The notes beneath the pieces were generated by a model that saw only the letters and a program-made list of their open reading frames with translations, did not search any database and was not told the origin of the DNA. Of a stretch of DNA of 64,000 nucleotides, positions 53,520 to 61,210 are shown piece by piece. This DNA comes from Flectobacillus rivi (GTDB taxonomy: Bacteria > Bacteroidota > Bacteroidia > Cytophagales > Spirosomataceae): assembly GCF_030056655.1 (NCBI RefSeq), contig NZ_JASHIE010000001.1:595610-659609 (forward strand). The letters are read 5' to 3'. Position 1 is the stretch's first letter; the number at the start of each line of letters is the position of its first letter. A program made the position numbers and the translations under genes.

Positions 53520-54509
53520 ATGTATATGTTGCCACGTACAAAGAATAGTATCTGTAAGTACATTCTGCTATTATTATTACTACCTAATATCTCGTGGGCG
53601 CAGAATAAGTTTTTTGTACCACATAATACCCTCACTTTCGGTATTGGTACAAGTAGTTATTATGGCGATTTGTCAAGTTATAGCCGTCCTGTTCAATCAA
53701 CCCTCGATGAAATTCGTTGGAATGTGGGTGGTTATTATACCCATTATTTTACCAGTCGTTGGGGAGCACGTGTAGGACTACGATATGTGCGTATAGCAGG
53801 TAATGATTTTAATATGCAGGGTGTCGATGGAAAATTAGATCGTTTTGCTCGCAATCTTCATTTTAGAAATGATTTAAAGGAACTAAGTACTGTAGGAATT
53901 TATAATCTCAATCCAAGTCCACGCTACTACAGCAAACGTCAAATTTTTAGTACTTATTTGCTGGGAGGCCTTTCTATTTTTTTACATGATCCAATGGCAA
54001 AAGCACCTACAGGTGAATGGGTCAAATTACGCCCACTCAATACCGAAGGACAGGGATTGCCAGGCTATGACAGTCCTTACAAGGCATGGGCCGCTGCTGG
54101 AGTAGCTGGGGCAGGTGTACGCTTCAGACTCAATGAGCAGTGGGATCTAGGATTAGAAGGTTTATTACAATATACTTTTACTGATTATTTAGATGATATT
54201 AAAGGTAGCTACGCAAACCCTAATGATTTGGCAGTTTATGGAAGTTTGAGTGTAACAATGGCTAATCGTTCGAGAGAAGTAGTAGATGCATATACAGGAA
54301 AAAATCGTACAGGAGGTGTCCGAGAGTATGTTCTAGACAAACAACCTAATTTTGATCCTGCCCAAGATCCATTCACCTCTACTACTATGCAGAGTTATGG
54401 TCGTACAGGACAATTAAGAGGAAGTTCTCAACTCAAAGACAGCTATATGACACTAAGCATTCATTTGATTTATCATCTTCCTAATGCTGTTAGATGTCCG
54501 AGCTATTGA
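53520..54509 (+). CDS. DUF6089-like outer-membrane beta-barrel protein
   Basis: The protein is 329 residues from the ATG at 53,520 (MYMLPRTKNSICKYILLLLLLP). A TTG-initiated frame six codons upstream is less likely. The signal peptide ends near SWAQ. The start of the mature part (LTFGIGTSSYYGDLSSY) and the FARNLHFRNDLKELS and LRPLNTEGQGLPGY segments match the paralogue at 58,494-59,450. Bacteroidota proteins with the YYGDL strand belong to the DUF6089 group of outer-membrane proteins of unknown function. No partner is encoded next to it. Confidence 0.85.
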   Translation: MYMLPRTKNSICKYILLLLLLPNISWAQNKFFVPHNTLTFGIGTSSYYGDLSSYSRPVQSTLDEIRWNVGGYYTHYFTSRWGARVGLRYVRIAGNDFNMQGVDGKLDRFARNLHFRNDLKELSTVGIYNLNPSPRYYSKRQIFSTYLLGGLSIFLHDPMAKAPTGEWVKLRPLNTEGQGLPGYDSPYKAWAAAGVAGAGVRFRLNEQWDLGLEGLLQYTFTDYLDDIKGSYANPNDLAVYGSLSVTMANRSREVVDAYTGKNRTGGVREYVLDKQPNFDPAQDPFTSTTMQSYGRTGQLRGSSQLKDSYMTLSIHLIYHLPNAVRCPSY

Positions 54510-54596
54510 TTTAGTGATTTAGTGATTTAGTGATTTAGTGATTTAGTGATTTAGTGATTTAGTGATTTAGTGATTTAGTGATTTAGTGATTTAGTG
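54508..54596. repeat. Eleven-copy tandem octamer array
   Basis: The octamer GATTTAGT is repeated 11 times without error over 89 bp, starting inside the DUF6089-like gene's stop codon (TGA of the reading frame overlaps the first repeat). The period is eight, so the array shifts frame and is non-coding beyond the stop. Such perfect short arrays change length by slippage. The same word occurs in the inverted repeat at 30,434 and in the duplication at 19,918. Confidence 0.95.
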
Positions 54597-54647
54597 GATA
54601 GTTTTGATTCTCATAGTAAGTTCCTGAATTCATTTCTTTTTACGATT

Positions 54648-54710
54648 TTTTAGTTATGATTATACAGAAGAAGACACCATGAATCTTCTTCTGTATAATC
54701 ATAACTAAAA
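54648..54710. repeat. Perfect 27-bp inverted repeat with a nine-base loop
   Basis: Arms 54,648-54,674 and 54,684-54,710 are exact reverse complements around CACCATGAA. The structure lies between the convergent DUF6089-like and large lipoprotein genes. Neither flank carries a good T tract (each arm ends in A or T runs of four), so it is not a typical intrinsic terminator, although it may stop transcription from both sides. Confidence 0.93.
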
Positions 54711-54730
54711 TCATATAAATTACTATCAAT

Positions 54731-56707
54731 TTACTCTATTTTCAAATAGAAATCCTTCCTTTCTTTTTGTGCAGGATAGCATGATTTCCAATCTTTTTCT
54801 GTGATTCGACCTGTAATCCAACGATTATTAATTTTTACACGCCATTGACAATTGATTGGCTCTACACCGTAAGGTCTACAAGCAAAAATAGCAACTCTTC
54901 CTTCATTTGTATAGCCTATACGTAAAGGTAAGATATTTGGAGAGTCTTTAAAATCTATGCCTTTGTGCTTTTGCCACGTTTGTCCATTATTATAAGAAAC
55001 TTCTGTATCCCACAGGGTAAAATTAAGTGTCGGTTTTAAGTCTAATAGTGAGATATTTGAATTAGCAACTTTTATTTTGGCTCCCAAATAAGTCAAAGCG
55101 CCAATCGTTCCATTGTAGGCGTCTTGATTGAGACCATCTTTGGGTCTATCCCAAATATTCCAATAATCTGCGCCAGAAAAAAAAATCATCATACCTTGCA
55201 TAAATGCTAAATGACGAGGCAGAAAAGCGCCGAATCCTTGAGGGTCGTAGCCTATATAATCATTAAATAAATAGCCTCCAGAGGTATTGGGAAATGGTGG
55301 ATTTCTGTCAGCGATCACTTTGGCTTGAGAACAGTATTTTCTTTGATCTAGATGTGCCCGATAGGCACCTGTTTCTACTAAATGAATTACCTTCGCCAGA
55401 TTGTGACCTGTGTTCGCTTGGGTACCGAAATGATTTAAGGTTCTTAATACTCTTCCAGACTTATCCTTCAAAATAAGGTTTTGATCGTAACCATCTTCTG
55501 CATGAAAAGAAATTTCTTCGGTTTCTACAATTCTTTTATTATCAGATACACGCCATCCTTTTATTAAACCTACATCACCAGCTTCAGTCCAAATTGGATT
55601 TTGTCGAATTCCTGAGTATTCAGATCTGTCAATGGGATAACGCTCTTGCTGAAAGTTACCAAAACCAGGGAACGTATTGGAATACATAATGAGAGCATAT
55701 CCTGTAATGGCATCTCCCATTCCCTTTAAAAAGGCCATGTACTTGTTCTTCGATTTATTATCTGGTCCATTCGAGATATTCATCTCTGTGTCCATTGTTT
55801 GGAACATCATTTGAGTTTTGCCTCCTACAGCATCACCCCTACCAAATGCTCCATGATAATTTAGTCCCGCTTCGTATAGCTTTTGTTCAGACTCGTTGAG
55901 AAAATATTGCTCACCTTCAGCAGAATTCCCTTTAGGTGGGTACCCAAAAAAGCCACGACGTGTAGGCTCGATAGTTGAAATAAAATCTTCATAAGAAATT
56001 TCTTTTCCTGTTGCATCTTTACAGGGAGCTTCATACTGAATATTGGGGTACCGCTCTTGACAAGGACGATATTCTGGGTGAACCAAGCTCACATATATTC
56101 CTCTTGTGCGATGGTCGATTCCTTTTTTCTGAAAAACATCAATAGGCTTATCGAAAACTACAGCAAAAGCTGGGGTAGGCATCCCTCCCATTAATGAGTC
56201 TGGTGATAAGGTGATTGGTGTTGCAGGAAACTTTTCAGGAGAATAAGTGTCTGTTTGTGTCTCGACAGGAACATTTTCGAAGAAATTAGGATAACTATCA
56301 TACACTACCAGCGATTGCTGTGACAAGCTTCTTTTATCATTGATAGGACGAAATTGAAAAGGTATTTCGCTTTTTCCACTACAATTTACGCCACTAAGTC
56401 TGGCAATATAATTTCCTTCGGGTAATGTACCCAAATAGGCTCCCACTGCCGAAGTTATTGGCTTTACTGAGCCAGTCAAAAGTACTTTTCCCTCTTTCAG
56501 GATTTCCCATTTGACTTGATACGCTTCGCAGGAACCAAAGTAAATATTAACAAAATTAGAGTTATAAACTTGTTGCACTTTTAGCACTTTAAAAAAAGGC
56601 TTTCCGTCACAAGAACAGGGCTGAATAGGTTCGTTCTGCTCAAGCTTACTTTCACGATTGGCACATGCCAAAGTAGCTAAAGCAATTAGGATGATAAATT
56701 GTTTCAT
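54731..56707 (-). CDS. Large lipoprotein of unknown function
   Basis: The protein is 658 residues from the ATG at 56,705-56,707 (MKQFIILIALATLAC, cysteine 15). A frame starting six codons upstream is unlikely. The mature protein has a beta-rich N-terminal domain (about 30-125: FKVLKVQQVYNSNFVNIYFGSC). A large mixed region follows with HRTRGIYVSLVHPEYRPCQERYPN, ALNYHGAFGRGDAVGG-like and MQGMMIFFSGADYWNIWDR. A C-terminal domain has WRVKINNRWITGRITEKDW. No known catalytic motif was recognised. Its start codon lies just after a dispersed repeat element. A cell-surface or periplasmic role is inferred only from the lipoprotein signal. Confidence 0.85.
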   Translation of the reverse strand: MKQFIILIALATLACANRESKLEQNEPIQPCSCDGKPFFKVLKVQQVYNSNFVNIYFGSCEAYQVKWEILKEGKVLLTGSVKPITSAVGAYLGTLPEGNYIARLSGVNCSGKSEIPFQFRPINDKRSLSQQSLVVYDSYPNFFENVPVETQTDTYSPEKFPATPITLSPDSLMGGMPTPAFAVVFDKPIDVFQKKGIDHRTRGIYVSLVHPEYRPCQERYPNIQYEAPCKDATGKEISYEDFISTIEPTRRGFFGYPPKGNSAEGEQYFLNESEQKLYEAGLNYHGAFGRGDAVGGKTQMMFQTMDTEMNISNGPDNKSKNKYMAFLKGMGDAITGYALIMYSNTFPGFGNFQQERYPIDRSEYSGIRQNPIWTEAGDVGLIKGWRVSDNKRIVETEEISFHAEDGYDQNLILKDKSGRVLRTLNHFGTQANTGHNLAKVIHLVETGAYRAHLDQRKYCSQAKVIADRNPPFPNTSGGYLFNDYIGYDPQGFGAFLPRHLAFMQGMMIFFSGADYWNIWDRPKDGLNQDAYNGTIGALTYLGAKIKVANSNISLLDLKPTLNFTLWDTEVSYNNGQTWQKHKGIDFKDSPNILPLRIGYTNEGRVAIFACRPYGVEPINCQWRVKINNRWITGRITEKDWKSCYPAQKERKDFYLKIE

Positions 56708-56726
56708 TGAGGAAGAATTAGGCACT

Positions 56727-56760
56727 TATGAGTGCTGAATTGTGAATGCAGAGTTTTGAG
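56727..56760. repeat. Copy 2 of the dispersed GAGTGCTGA-type repeat
   Basis: The element starts TATGAGTGCTGAATTGTGAA and continues to 56,760. It matches copy 3 at 58,062 over about 30 bases with one indel, and copy 1 (minus strand) at 418-446. It lies 20 bp upstream of the large lipoprotein start. Confidence 0.5.
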
Positions 56761-56789
56761 TATAATTTTATGATTACTAATCAGTAATG

Positions 56790-56935
56790 TACGAAGGATT
56801 CCAAACTATTGCTGATTTGGGATTTCTGATTTCGGAAATAAAGTAAAACTTTTATTTTTAAAAAAATATAGCAATTTACACTTCCGAAATCTAACATCCG
56901 ATATCCAAAATCTGAAATTATTGAAAATCCTTCGA
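56790..56935. repeat. Large imperfect inverted repeat of ATTTCGGA words
   Basis: CGAAGGATT (about 56,792) faces AATCCTTCG (about 56,926), and between them GATTTGGGATTTCTGATTTC (about 56,814) faces the reverse complement of a stretch containing TTCCGAAATC and ATCCGATATCC. The total arm is about 45 nt with bulges, around an AT-rich core. It fills the intergenic gap between the lipoprotein and AraC-type genes. It could be a degenerate mobile element or a long-stem RNA. Confidence 0.65.
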
Positions 56936-57097
56936 CCCCTTACGTCCGTACAACAATCTACTTTTTCAACTCCAAAGATACTTCAAAATTCATATATGAG
57001 TTTTTGCTGGCGTCAATTGGTCAGTGAAATTCTGACCAAGGATGCAGATTATGAGCACAATCCAATAACCGATATTCTATTAACTAATAACGTCTTC

Positions 57098-57997
57098 CTA
57101 CTTGTAAAAGATACTATTTACCTCTTCGATAGGTAATCTCAAATCGTAGAGTAAAGCCTTGATTTTTTCGTTGCGGGCGTACTCGTGATATTGTTCTATT
57201 TCAAAACCAAACAGTTGTTTGAATCGTAGAAAAAACAAAACAGGTGATAGTTTTGATTGAGCAATAATAGGTCTCAACTGATGTGGAGACATCGTTATGG
57301 TATTTCGTAAAAGCCCTTCTGCTCTGAGCAAACAATACATTTGCCAAAGATTAATCGCTTTCTGTTTCATTTTACGGCCTCTCGCTGCATTAGCAAACAA
57401 ATCGTCTAACATTTTTAAAGGTGATTGGTAGGCATTGGGATAAAACACATCTATATGCGAAAGCTTAGCTTTTTCGTGAAAAGCAATTCTTTGTGGCCAA
57501 TAATAGAAAAACGGCATTCTTGCTTGCACGATATTGCCAAATGGCCATTGATTTATCCAATGATCTAAAGAGTGAATATTTCGGATAGTCACTACCTTAA
57601 ATTGTACAAAGGCATTCTGAGGTATCATGATGGAGAGATTCGTAAATGAACTCAAAAAAAGCACACCCTCTTTTCCCTCAGAATCTAGGGTAATATCGTG
57701 AAGACAATGATGATTCATTCGAAGTTTCATCGGCGCAAGCGACTGAAAAAATATCATCGTGAATGCTCGATGGTTTACTCGATTGGGGTGGGTCAATACG
57801 ACCGAATCTGAAGTGAAAAATTTTCCTTCCCATGATTCATATTGTGTATTTTGCTGCTCATAAGTAACCTGCCCAAACATGGTATTTGTTTGGAAGGGGA
57901 AAATATTTGCTCCAACCTTACCTTGACTTTTGTGTCTTAGCAAATGGAGTAATTCAGACAAATCTGTTAGAAATGGTACATCAAACCTAGTGATCAT
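57098..57997 (-). CDS. AraC-type regulator, truncated before the second helix-turn-helix
   Basis: The protein is 299 residues. The first part (about 1-200) is an N-terminal effector-like domain of no named type. From about 235 the first AraC helix-turn-helix appears: PHQLRPIIAQSKLSPVLFFLRFKQLFGFEIEQYHEYARNE, matching the S-x-x-L-x-R-x-F-K and G-x-x-x-x-x-Y-x-x-x-x-R spacing. Then KALLYDLRLPIEEVNSIF ends two codons before the stop. In normal AraC proteins the IEEV stretch opens the second helix-turn-helix, so about 40 residues are missing. In-frame stops occur again 15 bp downstream, so it is not a single nonsense change. It may act through one motif or be decaying. Confidence 0.7.
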   Translation of the reverse strand: MITRFDVPFLTDLSELLHLLRHKSQGKVGANIFPFQTNTMFGQVTYEQQNTQYESWEGKFFTSDSVVLTHPNRVNHRAFTMIFFQSLAPMKLRMNHHCLHDITLDSEGKEGVLFLSSFTNLSIMIPQNAFVQFKVVTIRNIHSLDHWINQWPFGNIVQARMPFFYYWPQRIAFHEKAKLSHIDVFYPNAYQSPLKMLDDLFANAARGRKMKQKAINLWQMYCLLRAEGLLRNTITMSPHQLRPIIAQSKLSPVLFFLRFKQLFGFEIEQYHEYARNEKIKALLYDLRLPIEEVNSIFYK

Positions 57998-58493
57998 AGC
58001 TATTGCAATGTACTCGTTCCGAGTTTTTATAAAGAAGGACTACTTAGTGTTAGTGCTGATTTATGAGTGGCGAACTGTGCATGTAAATTTTGAATTATCA
58101 ATATTTTACATCGTTTCGCTTTTGGTCATCAACTATAGGCATTTGGCAAAAATATTTTCATTATTTCCCTAGGAATATATTTTAAAATTTTAGCCTACTG
58201 CATACAACTGAGTACTATTTTCATGAGATTAGTCATGATTTGTTCATTTTTAAACCTTCAACTTATACTTAACGGATTTAGTAAAGGAATAATTATTTTC
58301 ATGTTGTTACTCTTACTAAAATAAGCCCCCAATTAGAAATCAGAGGCTTTATCATCGGACTTGAAGGACGCTCCGCTCGCATGGTTCATTCCTTCCTATA
58401 CTTATTGTATCTATATTTTAGTAATGGACATTCTGTAGGAATGTAAAGTTGTATTTCATTATGGAATAATGTAACTGAGTTTTCTATTTTCTT
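57998..58493. other. Intergenic region upstream of the AraC-type gene
   Basis: About 495 bp lie between the AraC-type gene and the second DUF6089-like gene. The stretch holds copy 3 of the dispersed repeat (58,062-58,095) and a weak imperfect stem (ATAAGCC.../GGCTTTAT near 58,322-58,353). No plausible ORF was found. Confidence 0.4.
58062..58095. repeat. Copy 3 of the dispersed GAGTGCTGA-type repeat
   Basis: TATGAGTGGCGAACTGTGCA followed by TGTAAATTTTGAAT is aligned with the copy at 56,727 with about six substitutions and one indel. It is upstream of the AraC-type gene. Confidence 0.45.
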
Positions 58494-59450
58494 TCAATAA
58501 ATCTTAGGACATTGAATCCCTGGAATGAAGATATACCTCAGTTTAATTGTAAATGTTGCATACGAATCATTCCCGTCGACTGTACCTCTTGGTGAATTAA
58601 CACTTGGATTTTGACTAATTGCAATACCAGTTGGGTCGTTGACAAAGGTGTTTAATTTTGTTAATCTATCTCCTCCTGTGGAGGCAGCAATACGTTCAGT
58701 TGTACGTTGAGACATGGCAATACCGATACTTTTTGTTGGCTCGGTAAAACGACTATATACTACAAGTGGTTGTGCATAAAAGCCGCTCACATCATCAATA
58801 TAATCAAAGAACAACATTCTATAGTTGAGTTCTGCGATTAAATCTAAGTTTTTCGTAAGCTTTGTTTTTAAGCCTACACTAATGGGTATATTAATTCCCC
58901 AATTTTTATATTCTTTTATATCAGGATAATTAGGGCTTCCTTGTCCTTCTGTTGTCAGGGGTCTTAAATCAACCCATTCATTGCCCATCGATGTAGGTAA
59001 TTTTGCCTGTGGGTTATGTAAAAAAGCTCCCACTCCTATACCAATAAATGGTTCGAAAGTAGCACGTTTTTGAGGTGTGCTGGCAATGTTAAAGGGTGTC
59101 CATCTTCCTTGTAGCGTAACTTCTTTTACGTTATTTCTAAAATGTAAATTTCTTAGAAAATCTGATAGATTATTGGAGTAGTAATCATCAGCTCCTAGGG
59201 CAACCCATGAAAGGTTTATGCTAGCTTCTAATTGGCGCGTGATTTGTCGGCTTACTCCAACGGTAGCAGTCCAGCGTAAAGCATTTGCCGTAGAATTGAC
59301 AAATTGATTCATAGGTGCCAAATCACCATAGTAACTCGAAACGCCACCTCCAAACTCAATCGAGGTATATTTTTTAAAAGGTGGTCTATACTGTGTAAAG
59401 CTGGTATAGCTCAATAAAAATAGCAAGATTAGGCCAGTTGATTGCCTCAT
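58494..59450 (-). CDS. DUF6089-like outer-membrane beta-barrel protein (second copy)
   Basis: The 318-residue protein has a signal peptide MRQSTGLILLFLLSYTSF. The mature part shares FGGGVSSYYGDLAP, LRNLHFRNNVKEV, and VDLRPLTTEGQGSPNYP with the protein at 53,520-54,509, in the same order. It ends IPGIQCPKIY, where the paralogue ends LPNAVRCPSY, so even the last cysteine-proline pair is shared. The two are clearly paralogues and lie about 4 kb apart in opposite orientation. Function is unknown. Confidence 0.87.
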   Translation of the reverse strand: MRQSTGLILLFLLSYTSFTQYRPPFKKYTSIEFGGGVSSYYGDLAPMNQFVNSTANALRWTATVGVSRQITRQLEASINLSWVALGADDYYSNNLSDFLRNLHFRNNVKEVTLQGRWTPFNIASTPQKRATFEPFIGIGVGAFLHNPQAKLPTSMGNEWVDLRPLTTEGQGSPNYPDIKEYKNWGINIPISVGLKTKLTKNLDLIAELNYRMLFFDYIDDVSGFYAQPLVVYSRFTEPTKSIGIAMSQRTTERIAASTGGDRLTKLNTFVNDPTGIAISQNPSVNSPRGTVDGNDSYATFTIKLRYIFIPGIQCPKIY

Positions 59451-59791
59451 AGGTCATAATTGAATAATGAGTGAGTAATATAATACAGAGAATCATAAAG
59501 GTAAACGAATATCCCACACTGATTAGTTTTCACTATTTTCAGTTTACGATGACTTCAATGCGTTGAGATACGGTAAATGTTTTCTATAATTCTTACTTAA
59601 GTTATATTTACTCCTTTACCTACTTTAGACCTTGTTTAATTTTCAGATTTTGACATAAGAAAATTCTATTCTTAGTACTCGTGTAAAATATTTTGAATGT
59701 AAAATATTGATCGTGAAAATCACATTTATCATTTAGCACTAATACTGTATATATCTTTAATTCTCTCGAATTGAAATTTCTAATTTGGGGC
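59451..59791. other. Intergenic region upstream of the second DUF6089-like gene
   Basis: About 340 bp contain no convincing gene. A short frame around 59,620-59,859 on the minus strand overlaps the thioredoxin-fold gene and is AT-rich with no signal, so it is not called. No promoter match to TAnnTTTG was found. Confidence 0.35.
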
Positions 59792-60313
59792 TTATTTTTT
59801 CTTGGCAAAATTCGCTTGAAAATCATTCCAAGAAACAGTTTTATAAGCATTGTCTCCAAAATAATGAAGTACCATCTCTATGTTTGGAGCTTCATAATAC
59901 CCTTGGAGAAAGTTAAGCATTTTGAGCTGTTCATCTACAAATACTAATGTTGGAAATTTAATAGTCCCTTTTAGTAAATGTGTTGCCATCGGGTTCATTT
60001 TGTCTTTTGACTCGTAAGTATGACCTGCAAAGGTAACAGGGCTAGCATCAAAAGCATCTAATAAAACGGGGTAATAATTCTGGTTAATATAAGTTGCAAT
60101 GGCTGGTATTTTCAAAACTTTCTCTTCAAAATCATGACAATAATGACAATCCTTTGAATATACTTTCCACAAAATCTTTTTAGGACTTTTGGTATATAGT
60201 TTATCCATTTGTTCTACGGTCAACCATTTTACTTGTGTTTTTTGTTGTGAAAAACCTTTGGTATTAATGACTAAAAGAAGAATCAATAAGAGATATGAGC
60301 TGATGCCTTTCAT
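59792..60313 (-). CDS. Thioredoxin-fold protein with a CHYC motif
   Basis: The protein is 173 residues from the ATG at 60,311-60,313. A TTG two codons upstream is less likely. The signal peptide ends near KGFSQQ. The active site is KDCHYCHDF (CxxC with His and Tyr inside), followed by a FPTLVFVDEQ cis-proline strand (TIKFPTLV). It should reduce or isomerise disulfides in the periplasm, like other DUF255/thioredoxin-like Bacteroidota proteins. It precedes no redox partner but lies beside cysteine-rich secreted proteins, which may be its substrates. Confidence 0.88.
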   Translation of the reverse strand: MKGISSYLLLILLLVINTKGFSQQKTQVKWLTVEQMDKLYTKSPKKILWKVYSKDCHYCHDFEEKVLKIPAIATYINQNYYPVLLDAFDASPVTFAGHTYESKDKMNPMATHLLKGTIKFPTLVFVDEQLKMLNFLQGYYEAPNIEMVLHYFGDNAYKTVSWNDFQANFAKKK

Positions 60314-60432
60314 GTACAACTTGGGATATTTTTTGATAGCCTATCAGATTGTGTAGTTCTGAACCAGAATAAACATTTTGCAGAAGTTTTGATTTGTTAA
60401 CTTTAAGTAAGGTATATTTTCAAAACTGAACG

Positions 60433-61131
60433 CTATTTGACTAGCTTCATCACTGTCATTGGCATACAAATCACTGGGGCACATTCGGCTACACATACTA
60501 CATAAGGTAACGGAATAGGTTCGCACAAGTCACTTGTTGTGACGAGTTTAATATTGCTACCTACTAACAAATTGGGCTTTGTTCCAATCCCACAAGCTAC
60601 ATACACATTATATACATCGTTTGTTAAACCAGAGAATGTTGTTGAAGATTGAATAGATTGAATTACTCCTCTCCCATTGGTTAATACATATTGAGGATTT
60701 ACTCCTGCTGAAATAGGTACTGTAATACTATTGGTAGTGGTATTACAATCACAAATTGACATATCTACCGCAGTACTTTTCCAACAGTGATCAACATTGT
60801 TTAGGTTCAAACCTACCTCTACCACTGGGGCATTTGCTTGTGAATTGTCCCATGTAATAGCCACAGCCTTGTAACTTCCAACTGCTACATTATCAATGGT
60901 GGTGGCATTTAATGCCGATTTGTACTTAATAATATTTCCTCCATCAACCAGCACAATATAAGTTACAATATTCGTTCCTTGGCTCTGTCCTGTCAAGTTC
61001 AATGTGATTGTTCCTGGCTTAAAATTACAGCCTAAATTTTGTCCAAGTGAGACAGCACTTGTTACAGCTACAAATAAGATTATTTGTAAAGCTCTTACTG
61101 TGACAAAATATTTCTGTATTAAATTTTTCAT
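60433..61131 (-). CDS. Secreted cysteine-rich protein related to the DUF11 protein's N-terminus
   Basis: The protein is 232 residues from the ATG at 61,129-61,131 (MKNLIQKYFVTVRALQIILFVAV). A longer frame runs through the upstream terminator and is rejected. Following the signal peptide (ending near SLGQ) it has SICDCNTTTNSITVP and PQYVLTNGRGVIQSI, which align with ICDCNNATGVFTVG and NVYVLTDGKGRILSI of the next gene. It lacks the DUF11 repeats. It looks like a separate homologue of the N-terminal part of that protein. Its role is unknown. Confidence 0.8.
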   Translation of the reverse strand: MKNLIQKYFVTVRALQIILFVAVTSAVSLGQNLGCNFKPGTITLNLTGQSQGTNIVTYIVLVDGGNIIKYKSALNATTIDNVAVGSYKAVAITWDNSQANAPVVEVGLNLNNVDHCWKSTAVDMSICDCNTTTNSITVPISAGVNPQYVLTNGRGVIQSIQSSTTFSGLTNDVYNVYVACGIGTKPNLLVGSNIKLVTTSDLCEPIPLPYVVCVAECAPVICMPMTVMKLVK

Positions 61132-61177
61132 AAGATTATTTTTAGCAAATTTTCTAGCCAACTCAAAGTAAAGAAAA

Positions 61178-61201
61178 AAGGGGAAGTCTAAGCTTCCCCT
61201 T
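61178..61201 (-). terminator. Rho-independent terminator of the DUF11 gene
   Basis: A nine-bp stem, AAGGGGAAG/CTTCCCCTT, has a six-base loop. On the minus strand it is followed by TTTTTTC. It lies ten bases past the DUF11 protein stop codon. It shows that the 60,433 gene is expressed separately, and supports the start at 61,131 downstream of it. Confidence 0.9.
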
Positions 61202-61210
61202 AGACTTTGT

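Noticed and set aside
54648..54710. Ordinary bidirectional terminator
   Set aside because: The 27-bp stem is perfect but no T tract follows it on either strand, so a simple intrinsic terminator is not supported.
59620..59859. 79-codon frame overlapping the thioredoxin-fold gene
   Set aside because: It is AT-rich, has no signal or family motif, and overlaps the start of a well-supported gene in another frame.
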